Of a stretch of 7,075 nt of DNA, positions 1 through 7,075 are shown one piece after another; position 1 is the stretch's first letter; every line of letters starts with the position of its first letter. The translations under genes and the position numbers were made by a program. The notes beneath the pieces are model-generated. The model was not told the DNA's origin. It did not search any database and saw nothing but the letters and a program-made list of their open reading frames with translations. The DNA is from Bryobacteraceae bacterium (GTDB lineage Bacteria; Acidobacteriota; Terriglobia; Bryobacterales; Bryobacteraceae), in assembly GCA_014379815.1 (NCBI GenBank), contig JACMLA010000205.1, positions 1 through 7,075 of the forward strand, in the 5' to 3' direction.

Positions 1-138
1 ACGCTCCGGGTACTTCCCGCCAAGGAAGGCGAAGATCGAGGCTTACGGATCCGTCCCATTAAAGCTTTATCACCCTACCAGTGGGAATTTCCGTCGAAGT
101 ACGACGTATCCACTGGCTTGCTTGATGTTAGTTCCTGA
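1..138 (+). CDS. Possible 3' end of an unidentified protein gene (partial)
   Basis: Frame 1 is open from the left edge to a TGA at 136-138, giving 45 residues that run from TLRVLPAKEG to STGLLDVSS. The composition is protein-like, with a mix of charged and aromatic residues including a YQWEFPS stretch, but I recognise no family. Frame 2 is also open over most of the same stretch, so openness alone is weak evidence. If real, the gene enters from the left on the + strand and converges on the tRNA and LarA-like gene. No function is proposed. It could also be non-coding. Confidence 0.35.
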   Translation, partial: TLRVLPAKEGEDRGLRIRPIKALSPYQWEFPSKYDVSTGLLDVSS

Positions 139-166
139 CATCAGGAGGAAACGAGGAAGCTCCTGA
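133..166. other. Overlapping inverted repeats with two alternative hairpins
   Basis: TCCTGA at 133-138 can pair with TCAGGA at 141-146 (a tight 2-nt loop). TCAGGAG at 141-147 can instead pair perfectly with CTCCTGA at 160-166 (a 12-nt loop). The two stems exclude each other because they share the middle arm. The element sits at the end of the possible left-edge frame and downstream of the - strand tRNA, so a transcript-end role is conceivable. No U-rich tract follows on either strand, so I do not call it a terminator. Confidence 0.3.
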
Positions 167-207
167 AACATGTCCTAACAACTGGATCCATGATCTCTAA
201 AAGACTT

Positions 208-1540
<1,333 letters not shown>

Positions 1541-1680
1541 GGCGTTGAGTCTAACAAATTCGCGTTTTCAATCCCGAATCGTTGCGAAGATATTTGAATT
1601 CGGTTTCTTCATAACCTTTGGAGTAACAGTGAACTAACCCTAAAAAAATCCAAATTGTCGAAAATTTCGTCTACAGTGCT

Positions 1681-1746
1681 GAGGCTGGTTCTTGCCTCTG
1701 AAACGCGCACAGTCCCACTCTTCACTGAGTCAGCTGTCTGTGGCGC
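1681..1746 (+). promoter_or_regulatory. Possible structured 5' leader of the ferritin-like operon
   Basis: Two consecutive stem-loops can be drawn just upstream of the ribosome binding site. The first pairs GAGGC (1681-1685) with GCCTC (1694-1698). The second pairs GCGCACAG (1705-1712) with CTGTGGCGC (1738-1746), with one bulged C and a small inner stem ACTC/GAGT (1717-1720 with 1727-1730). The structure ends about ten bases before the Shine-Dalgarno sequence, so it could influence translation or message stability. It matches no riboswitch I know, and stems of this size occur by chance. Confidence 0.25.
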
Positions 1747-1756
1747 GAATGAACCG

Positions 1757-1762
1757 AAAGGA
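1757..1762 (+). promoter_or_regulatory. Ribosome binding site that fixes a TTG start
   Basis: AAAGGA lies 9 nt upstream of the TTG at 1772-1774. No comparable site precedes the earlier in-frame TTG at 1655. The resulting N-terminus, MSNTETN, also resembles the MNNETNE start of the neighbouring paralogue, which supports 1772 as the true start. Confidence 0.6.
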
Positions 1763-1771
1763 AACACCCGC

Positions 1772-2506
1772 TTGAGTAACACAGAAACCAATAGCGTTCA
1801 AGCAGCGGAAATCCGCCCGGAAAACCGGAACGCCCAGCTTCGCCGGGATTTTCTTCGTGGAGTCACTGTTGTCGGGGGTGCCGCAGTGTCAGCGGCAGTG
1901 CTGAGTTCTCAAACTACAACTCCCCCCACGCCTTCTCCTGCGAACGATCTTGCCATCCTTAATTACGCGCTCACGCTGGAATTGCTGGAGGCGACCTTCT
2001 ACACACAAGGTCTGTCCCGCTTCACTTCCGCTGAGTTCGCTTCTGCTCCGTTCGCTGCAGCTTTGCGCACGGCTTCAGGAGTCAGTGCAACCCCACCGCC
2101 GTCCGGCGCAACCGACACCTCGCTGGTTCAGGATGTGTATGCCTATCTCAGCATCATCCGCAATCACGAGCAGCAGCATGTCCGCACTCTGCAGACGACC
2201 ATTCGCAGCCTTGGTGGAACTCCCGTAACGGCGCCTACCTTCACATTCCCGTACAACAATGTGGACGAGTTCATCGTTCTGGCGGCAACGCTGGAGAACA
2301 CAGGCGTGGCTGCTTACAACGGCGCCATCTCCATGATCTCCAATCCCGCCCTGATCACGGCGAGTGCAACGATCGCGACAGTCGAAGCGCGCCACGCTTC
2401 TTATCTGAACCGTCTGCGCGGCATGACTCCATTTCCGGATGCTTTTGATGCCGGCCGACCCATGTCGGAAATTCTCCCAATCGTCAGCCAGTTCATCGTC
2501 GCGTAG
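1772..2506 (+). CDS. Tat-exported ferritin-like domain protein (first of tandem pair)
   Basis: This 244-residue protein has a twin-arginine signal (LRRDFLRG, 23-30, then a hydrophobic stretch to about 44), a Thr/Pro-rich linker (47-57) and a four-helix ferritin-like domain of the Ferritin_2 type (about 58-215). Candidate di-iron ligands are all present: E70 or E73 in the first helix, E133 and H136 in NHEQQH, E175 in LENTG, and E205 and H208 in VEARH. The family is poorly characterised. Export through Tat suggests folding with its metal in the cytoplasm before acting in the envelope or periplasm, but iron storage, oxidase or other activity cannot be assigned. There is no clean A-x-A cleavage site before Q47, so it may stay membrane-anchored. 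The TTG start is chosen from its Shine-Dalgarno and paralogue alignment. Its stop is 13 nt before the start of the next gene, so the two are probably co-transcribed. Confidence 0.88.
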   Translation: MSNTETNSVQAAEIRPENRNAQLRRDFLRGVTVVGGAAVSAAVLSSQTTTPPTPSPANDLAILNYALTLELLEATFYTQGLSRFTSAEFASAPFAAALRTASGVSATPPPSGATDTSLVQDVYAYLSIIRNHEQQHVRTLQTTIRSLGGTPVTAPTFTFPYNNVDEFIVLAATLENTGVAAYNGAISMISNPALITASATIATVEARHASYLNRLRGMTPFPDAFDAGRPMSEILPIVSQFIVA

Positions 2507-2519
2507 GAGATATCACCAC

Positions 2520-3461
2520 ATGAATAACGAAACCAACGAAACCAAAGTAGCAAGCCGACGTGGATTTGCCCTCGGCGCAGGACTGGCTGGGCTCGCCCTT
2601 ACCGGATTGAAAGCGAACGCACAGACCACCACACCGCCCGCAACTGTAACTGCGGACATCGCGATTCTCAACTACGCCCTCACCCTCGAGCATCTCGAGG
2701 CGACTTTCTACGTTCAGGGCTTGAATCGCTTTACCGCAACCGATTTCGCAAACGCCTCTTTCGCGAGTGTGCTCGGACCCGGCACTGTGAACGGTGTCTA
2801 TGCCAACCTCGGCCGGATTCGTGATCACGAGGTTACCCACGTCGACACGCTCCGCACCACCATCACGAGCCTCGGTGGTACTCCCGTCGGACCCTGCACG
2901 TATCGCTTCCCATACGACAGCCCGGAAACTTTTCTGCAGGTCGCACTGCTTCTGGAAGAGACCGGCGTAACGGCGTATGACGGAGCGATTGCCATGATTT
3001 CCGCAGCAGCGCTCAAGGCGGCAGGTGCTAGCATTGCCACTGTTGAAGCCCGTCACGCGGCGTATCTTCAGCTGATCACAAACTCCCTTCCATTCCCGAA
3101 GGCGTTTGACGAGACCAGAACAATGCAGCAGATCCTTGCCGCAGTGGCTCCATTCCTCGCAACGTGCCCAACCAGCCCGACCACTCCAGGCACCACAACC
3201 GCTGTCCTCTTGCCGAAGAATCTTCAGACGGCAAGTCCCCAGGTTACACTGGACGCCTCACAATCCACTAGCGGATCCGGAGCACTTAGCTACAGCACTC
3301 GCGCGACCGGACGCCAGGCTGGGATTTTAAGCGCGAATACTGCGTCACCCCAGATCCAGTTCAACCAGGGTTTTGGAACGTATACCTTCGAGCTGACTGT
3401 CACTGACGCGGCTGGCAGCACCGCTACTGATACCACCACAGTTACCTACCTCGGACGCTAG
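2520..3461 (+). CDS. Tat-exported ferritin-like protein with C-terminal PKD-like domain (second of tandem pair)
   Basis: This 313-residue protein has a Tat signal (ASRRGFALGAG, 11-21) with a good cleavage site after ANA (32-34). A ferritin-like domain follows (about 45-195), with candidate metal ligands E57/E60, E104 and H107 in DHEVTH, E146/E147, and E176 and H179 in VEARH. A Thr/Pro-rich linker (217-229) leads to a PKD/Ig-like beta domain (about 230-313). That domain shows VTLDAS (242-247) near its start and the typical GTYTFELTVTD (287-296 region) before the last strand. The first gene of the pair lacks this tail. In the first helix, 20 of 23 residues (46-68) match the paralogue (59-81), so the pair arose by duplication. 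Shine-Dalgarno GGAGA (2506-2510) overlaps the upstream stop codon, fixing the ATG at 2520 rather than any earlier in-frame start. The PKD-like part may mediate binding to a surface polymer or partner protein; that is inference. Confidence 0.9.
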   Translation: MNNETNETKVASRRGFALGAGLAGLALTGLKANAQTTTPPATVTADIAILNYALTLEHLEATFYVQGLNRFTATDFANASFASVLGPGTVNGVYANLGRIRDHEVTHVDTLRTTITSLGGTPVGPCTYRFPYDSPETFLQVALLLEETGVTAYDGAIAMISAAALKAAGASIATVEARHAAYLQLITNSLPFPKAFDETRTMQQILAAVAPFLATCPTSPTTPGTTTAVLLPKNLQTASPQVTLDASQSTSGSGALSYSTRATGRQAGILSANTASPQIQFNQGFGTYTFELTVTDAAGSTATDTTTVTYLGR

Positions 3462-3469
3462 TCCTACCG

Positions 3470-3499
3470 GCGGCAGCGAGCCTGAAGTTCCGCTGCCGC
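3470..3499 (+). terminator. Probable terminator of the ferritin-like operon
   Basis: GCGGCAGCG (3470-3478) and CGCTGCCGC (3491-3499) form a perfect 9-bp GC-rich stem with a 12-nt loop, beginning 8 nt after the stop of the second ferritin-like gene. The downstream ACTCTTCCC is pyrimidine-rich but not a proper U-tract, so termination may be imperfect or aided by other factors. Its position between two + strand genes fits a boundary between transcription units. Confidence 0.55.
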
Positions 3500-3517
3500 A
3501 CTCTTCCCGCATCCCCC

Positions 3518-3523
3518 TACAAT
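3518..3523 (+). promoter_or_regulatory. Candidate -10 element for a leaderless glgA transcript
   Basis: TACAAT matches the sigma-70 -10 consensus at five of six bases and ends 7 nt before the glgA ATG at 3531. That places the expected transcription start at or within a base or two of the ATG. No Shine-Dalgarno sequence is visible before the ATG, which agrees with a leaderless message. No convincing -35 hexamer lies at 16-18 nt spacing; the upstream hairpin 3470-3499 occupies that zone. Confidence 0.4.
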
Positions 3524-3530
3524 CAGATTG

Positions 3531-4961
3531 ATGAAGATCCTGATGGTTGCCTCCGAAGGCGCGCCGTACGCCAAGACAGGTGGCCTTGCAGATGTAATCG
3601 GAGCCCTGCCTGCATCACTTGCCTCAAAAGGACACGAGGTGGCCGTAGTAATGCCACTCTACCGATCCGCTGAGAGGATGGTGGCTCACGCGGATCGGGT
3701 GTTCGATCGAATGCCCATCCGGTTAAATCCTGCACGCACCTACCTGGCCTCTTTCCGCAGGCTGAAAGACCGGGGTGTCCAGATCTTCTTTGTCGATGTA
3801 CCGGAATTGTATGACCGCCCGGAGTTGTACGGAGAGGCTGGCCAGGACTATCCGGATAATCCTGTCCGTTTCGCGGTACTTTGCCGCGCTGCTCTCGGCG
3901 TAATCCGGTCGCTTTTCCGACCTGACCTTGTGCACTGCCACGACTGGCAATCGGGTCTGGTAGGAGCGTACATGCGTCACACGTTCCGTCACGACCCGAC
4001 TTACACCGGCATCGCTACTCTGATGACCATTCATAATCTCGGCTACCAGGGGCAGTTTGGACGAGCTGTGCTGGGCGAAGTTGGACTCGATCGTGAGCTG
4101 TTTGTTCCTTCGCGTCTCGAGTTCTGGGGTGGCGTCAATTTCCTGAAAGCCGGTATCGTGTACGCCGACGGAGTGAGCACGGTGAGCCGGGGCTACGCTA
4201 AGGAAATTCAAACCCCCGAGTACGGGTTTGGTCTCGACGGCTTGCTACGGTCCCGCGCCGCTCAAGTTACCGGGATTGTCAATGGTGTGGATTATCTCGA
4301 GTGGAGCCCCGAAACCGATCCCTTCATTGCCGCCCAGTACTCCGCCGCAGACCTGACAGGGAAGGTGGAATGCAAACGGGATCTGTTGCGTACCTTCGGA
4401 CTCTCTCAAGACGACCTGAAGCGTCCGGTAATCGGCATTGTATCCCGTTTCGCTTCGCAGAAGGGCTTTGATCTGATTGAGCAGATCGCCTCGCAACTAC
4501 TTCAGGGCGACGTCGCTCTTACGGTTCTGGGAACCGGAGAACCTCACTACGAAAGTGTCATGCGAAGCCTCGCGGAACAGTTCCCCGATAAGGTCGCCGT
4601 TCGGGTCCAGTTCAGTAATGAGCTCGCTCATAAGGTGGAAGCAGGGGCTGACATATTTCTAATGCCGAGCCGTTATGAGCCGTGTGGCCTGAATCAGATT
4701 TACAGCCTGCGTTACGGTACTGTTCCGGTTGTCAGGGCTACGGGCGGACTAGACGACACAATAGATGAAAACGTCGGGTTCAAGTTTTCCGGGTACACGG
4801 GCAGTGCTCTGATGGAAGCGCTGGAATCCGCACTGGAAACCTACAAAAACAAGGAACTCTGGTCCACGCTGATGAAAAACGGGATGCTCCGGGATCATTC
4901 CTGGGGAGTCGCGGCGGACCAGTACGTCCAGATTTACAAGAGCTTGTTTCCAACAGTTTAG
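3531..4961 (+). CDS. glgA: Glycogen (starch) synthase, ADP-glucose type, GT5 family
   Basis: GlgA transfers glucose from ADP-glucose to the non-reducing end of an alpha-1,4-glucan in cytoplasmic glycogen synthesis. The 476-residue length is typical of the bacterial enzyme. The N-terminal Rossmann half carries KTGGLADVIGALP (15-27; K15 binds the nucleotide sugar in relatives), HCHDWQ (135-140) and TIHNLGYQGQF (166-176). The C-terminal half carries SRFASQKGFD (305-314; R306 and K311 match the spacing of the phosphate-binding Arg/Lys pair), GTGEPHYE (334-341) and RYEPCGLNQIYSLRYGT (381-397; E383 is the expected catalytic-site Glu), then TGGLDDT (404-410). I chose the ATG at 3531 over a TTG directly before it because the protein then begins MKILMVASE, as in the family. 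No ribosome binding site is visible. No other glycogen gene is in the window; trxA follows 55 nt downstream on the same strand. Confidence 0.97.
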   Translation: MKILMVASEGAPYAKTGGLADVIGALPASLASKGHEVAVVMPLYRSAERMVAHADRVFDRMPIRLNPARTYLASFRRLKDRGVQIFFVDVPELYDRPELYGEAGQDYPDNPVRFAVLCRAALGVIRSLFRPDLVHCHDWQSGLVGAYMRHTFRHDPTYTGIATLMTIHNLGYQGQFGRAVLGEVGLDRELFVPSRLEFWGGVNFLKAGIVYADGVSTVSRGYAKEIQTPEYGFGLDGLLRSRAAQVTGIVNGVDYLEWSPETDPFIAAQYSAADLTGKVECKRDLLRTFGLSQDDLKRPVIGIVSRFASQKGFDLIEQIASQLLQGDVALTVLGTGEPHYESVMRSLAEQFPDKVAVRVQFSNELAHKVEAGADIFLMPSRYEPCGLNQIYSLRYGTVPVVRATGGLDDTIDENVGFKFSGYTGSALMEALESALETYKNKELWSTLMKNGMLRDHSWGVAADQYVQIYKSLFPTV

Positions 4962-5016
4962 CCGCAGGTTGAATCCTTTATCCCCGCCCCGCATCCATAA
5001 CCGGGAGAACAAGATC

Positions 5017-5349
5017 ATGGCTGGTATAAATACTCTCGAATTTTCCGACGCTTCTTTCGATCAGGATGTCCTCAATGCAGAGGTGCCGGTACTGGTTGAT
5101 TTCTGGGCTGAATGGTGCGGACCGTGCCGTCAGATGACGCCTACCATTGATGCGCTTGCGGGCGAGTACGCCGGCAAAGCCAAGATCGGTAAGCTGAATG
5201 TCGACATCAATAGCGGAACTGCAGCCCGATACAACGTTCGCGGCATTCCAACCCTGCTGCTCTTCAAGGGTGGACAGGTGGTCGAACAGAAAGTTGGAGC
5301 TGCACCGAAGTCCGAAGTACAGAAGATGCTCGACGCTCATTTGAGCTAA
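5017..5349 (+). CDS. trxA: Thioredoxin
   Basis: This 110-residue protein is a standard cytoplasmic thioredoxin that reduces protein disulfides, itself recharged by thioredoxin reductase and NADPH. The active site WCGPC is at 33-37 after the usual VLVDFWAE strand, with the buried Asp at D28. The cis-proline is P78 in RGIPTLLLF, and the glycines of the C-terminal sheet (GGQVVEQKVGA) are present. Length and layout are those of classical TrxA, with no signal peptide or fused domain. The ATG at 5017 is preceded by GGGAGAA at 5003-5009, a strong Shine-Dalgarno about 7 nt away; the longer frame starting further upstream adds only a non-conserved extension. It lies 55 nt after glgA on the same strand and could be co-transcribed, though the gap leaves room for its own promoter. 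A strong hairpin follows the stop. Confidence 0.97.
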   Translation: MAGINTLEFSDASFDQDVLNAEVPVLVDFWAEWCGPCRQMTPTIDALAGEYAGKAKIGKLNVDINSGTAARYNVRGIPTLLLFKGGQVVEQKVGAAPKSEVQKMLDAHLS

Positions 5350-5374
5350 GCGAAAAGTTTTCAGTTGCGAATTA

Positions 5375-5405
5375 ACGAGCCTGCGCGCGTCTGCCGCAGG
5401 CTCGT
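5375..5405. terminator. Bidirectional terminator hairpin between trxA and ilvD
   Basis: ACGAGCCTGCG (5375-5385) pairs perfectly over 11 bp with CGCAGGCTCGT (5395-5405), leaving a 9-nt loop. It sits between the convergent trxA and ilvD stop codons (25 and 5 nt away), the usual place for a shared terminator. Flanking U-tracts are poor on both strands. A second inverted repeat, TTAACG (5372-5377) with CGTTAA (5409-5414), overlaps it and includes the ilvD stop codon. Confidence 0.65.
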
Positions 5406-5410
5406 CTGCG

Positions 5411-7075
5411 TTAAGCTCTGGCGGTCACAAACGCCGGTGGCCGGAACGTGATAGCCCCTTCAGAAGCACTCCCCACCAGAGCGACGTACTTCGCAAAAAC
5501 ACCTGTTTCGTACTTCGCAGCTGGAGGAGTCCATCGGGCTAGCCGCTGTGCGAGAACCGCGGCATCGACCTCAAGGTCAATCTTCCGGGTATCGATTCCG
5601 ATATCGATGATGTCTCCCTCTTCCACCGCAGCGATCGGCCCGCCCACAGCCGCTTCTGGCGCAACATGGCCAATCATGAAACCCCTGGTTGCACCACTAA
5701 ACCTGCCGTCAGTCAGCAAAGCCACAGAGTCGCCCAAACCCGCTCCCATGATGGCTCCCGTGACCCCGAGCATCTCGCGCATACCCGGCCCACCTTTCGG
5801 GCCTTCATAGCGAATCACCATCACATCTCCCGCCTGGATCTGTCCACCCAGGACAGCGTGCATAGCGTCTTCTTCGCAGTTGAAGACACGCGCCGGACCC
5901 CTCTGGCCTTTGCGGGCGATTCCAGTCACTTTAATCACGCAGCCCTCCGGCGCCAGTGAACCCTTCAGGATTACCAGACCCCCGCTCGCCTTAATCGCGT
6001 TATCGACCGTGCGGATCACCTGCTGACCTGGGGTCTCCTGAGCATCGGCTGCTTCTTCGCCAAAGGTGCGTCCTGTAATGGTCATGCAGGACGCGTCTAT
6101 GAGATTACTGTCGGCAAGGCGCTTGGCAACGACGGGCCAGCCTCCAGCGCGATCGACATCTACCGCAACGTAGTCGCCCGCAGGCTTCAGGTTCACAATC
6201 AACGGAGTGCGCTCTGAGATTCGTTGGAAGTCATCGATGTCCAGCGCAACGCCCGCCTCCTGGGCCATCGCCAGCAGATGCAGCACAGAGTTTGTCGAAC
6301 CACCCGTCGCAGCAACCGCGGCGATGGCGTTCTCAAAAGCCGCGCGCGTGCAAATGTCACGAGGTCGAAGATTCCGGCGCACTGACTCTACGACGATGTG
6401 TCCGCACCGCCGGGCGACCGCTTCCTTCCGCTCATCTACCTGTGGAACTGCGGCCGTGCCCATCGGCGAGAGACCAATCATCTCGACTACCGTGGCCATC
6501 GTATTTGCCGTGAATTGTCCTCCACAGGCACCTGCTCCGGGACACGCTTTATCTTCGATTTCCTTTAGTTCCTCGTCGCTGATACGACCAGCGGCATGCG
6601 CACCCACCGCCTCGAAGACATCCTGGATCGTGATTGGTTTGCCGCGGAAGTCGCCCGGGAGAATGGAACCGCCGTAAAGGACCAGCCCCGGAAAGTTCAG
6701 ACGAAGCAGCGCCATCGCTCCGCCGGGAATCGTTTTGTCGCAAGCCACCAGCGTCACGATCCCGTCGAACATGTGCCCGCGTGCCACCAGCTCGATCGAA
6801 TCCGCAATCAAGTCACGACTGACCAGTGAGGCTTTCATTCCCTCCGTGCCCATAGTCACGCCATCGCTGATTGCGATCGTATTGAACTCCATCGGCGTAC
6901 CACCGGCCTCACGTACGCCCTGCTTGACATGCTCGGCAAGAGCACGAAGGTTGAAGTTACACGGCATCGTCTCGATCCACGTGTTCGCGATTCCGATGAT
7001 GGGCTTCTTCAGGTCTTCGTCTGTGAATCCGATGGCCTTGAGCATGGCACGTGCCGGCGCGCGGTCCCGGCCCTG
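5411..7075 (-). CDS. ilvD: Dihydroxy-acid dehydratase (5' end beyond window)
   Basis: IlvD dehydrates 2,3-dihydroxy-isovalerate and 2,3-dihydroxy-3-methylvalerate to the keto acids that lead to valine, leucine and isoleucine. The visible 554 residues start inside the conserved N-terminal DRAPARAML motif, so the frame continues past 7075 and the ATG at 7045-7043 is internal, not the start; roughly 5-15 residues are missing. Numbering from the edge, the three conserved cluster cysteines are C39 (MPCNFN), C112 (ACDKTIPGG) and C184 ([11 protein letters not shown]), the pattern linked to [2Fe-2S] enzymes of the IlvD/Edd family. K114 in the CDK motif is the Mg-binding carbamylated-lysine position region. 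[12 protein letters not shown] and the C-terminal [16 protein letters not shown] motif, with catalytic Ser S460, are intact. The related sugar-acid dehydratases and Edd are less likely given the close match to IlvD motifs. The gene converges on trxA and shows no sign of decay. Confidence 0.97.
   Translation of the reverse strand, partial: QGRDRAPARAMLKAIGFTDEDLKKPIIGIANTWIETMPCNFNLRALAEHVKQGVREAGGTPMEFNTIAISDGVTMGTEGMKASLVSRDLIADSIELVARGHMFDGIVTLVACDKTIPGGAMALLRLNFPGLVLYGGSILPGDFRGKPITIQDVFEAVGAHAAGRISDEELKEIEDKACPGAGACGGQFTANTMATVVEMIGLSPMGTAAVPQVDERKEAVARRCGHIVVESVRRNLRPRDICTRAAFENAIAAVAATGGSTNSVLHLLAMAQEAGVALDIDDFQRISERTPLIVNLKPAGDYVAVDVDRAGGWPVVAKRLADSNLIDASCMTITGRTFGEEAADAQETPGQQVIRTVDNAIKASGGLVILKGSLAPEGCVIKVTGIARKGQRGPARVFNCEEDAMHAVLGGQIQAGDVMVIRYEGPKGGPGMREMLGVTGAIMGAGLGDSVALLTDGRFSGATRGFMIGHVAPEAAVGGPIAAVEEGDIIDIGIDTRKIDLEVDAAVLAQRLARWTPPAAKYETGVFAKYVALVGSASEGAITFRPPAFVTARA

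Larger units (their letters stand above)
1541..1771. other. Divergent intergenic region with weak + strand promoter candidate
   Basis: These 231 bases separate the - strand LarA-like gene from the + strand ferritin-like pair and should hold promoters for both. The best + strand candidate I can see is TTGGAG (1618-1623), a 17-nt spacer, and TAAAAA (1641-1646). Only three of six -35 bases and four of six -10 bases match the sigma-70 consensus, so this is weak. It would give a leader of about 120 nt. No convincing - strand promoter stood out. An open frame from a TTG at 1655 crosses the right half, but I do not consider it coding. Confidence 0.3.

Noticed and set aside
45..190. Two palindromes around GGATCC (45-54 and 183-190)
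   Set aside because: Short palindromes of this kind occur by chance, and the flanks are not repeated, so they do not look like element ends or attachment sites.
1655..1771. Upstream TTG extension of the first ferritin-like gene (39 extra residues)
   Set aside because: It lacks a Shine-Dalgarno, would bury the Tat motif more than 60 residues from the N-terminus, and has no counterpart in the paralogue. The TTG at 1772 has a good site.
2439..2519. Upstream in-frame extension of the second ferritin-like gene
   Set aside because: It overlaps the end of the first gene, and the ATG at 2520 has GGAGA at proper spacing and a Tat signal at the expected distance.
5448..6829. Several plus-strand open frames opposite ilvD
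   Set aside because: They arise from the codon bias of ilvD on the other strand; ilvD is complete in motifs and these frames have no start signals or family features.

Overview
The window is ordinary chromosomal DNA of moderately high GC from a Gram-negative-type bacterium. The gene content suggests Acidobacteriota (a Solibacter/Bryobacter-like lineage): a LarA-like (nickel-pincer family) protein, twin-arginine-exported ferritin-like proteins of the Ferritin_2 type, one with a PKD-like tail, and stand-alone glgA, trxA and ilvD. This placement is an inference from gene style; no 16S or other marker is present.

Left to right: (1) positions 1-138 hold an open frame on the + strand that may be the C-terminal end of an unidentified protein, followed by a short region of competing inverted repeats. 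(2) A complete CAU-anticodon tRNA, most like tRNA-Ile2, lies on the - strand at 208-283 with an encoded CCA. (3) A LarA-like gene (- strand, 1540-218) has no stop codon of its own before the tRNA. Its last 21 codons and its stop lie inside the tRNA gene on the same strand. (4) A divergent intergenic region (1541-1771) precedes two tandem + strand genes (1772-2506 and 2520-3461). Both encode Tat-exported ferritin-like proteins with intact candidate di-iron ligands, and only the second carries a C-terminal PKD-like domain. A strong hairpin (3470-3499) follows. (5) glgA (3531-4961), probably leaderless, is followed by trxA (5017-5349) on the same strand. (6) A strong hairpin (5375-5405) separates trxA from the convergent ilvD (7075-5411), whose first few codons lie beyond the right edge.

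Functionally this is a mix of housekeeping genes (glycogen synthesis, thiol redox, branched-chain amino acid synthesis, isoleucine decoding) with one likely specialised unit, the exported ferritin-like pair. No mobile element, CRISPR array, phage gene or defence system is visible. The most unusual points are the LarA-like/tRNA overlap, the asymmetric ferritin pair, and a -10 element placed so that glgA transcription would start at its ATG.
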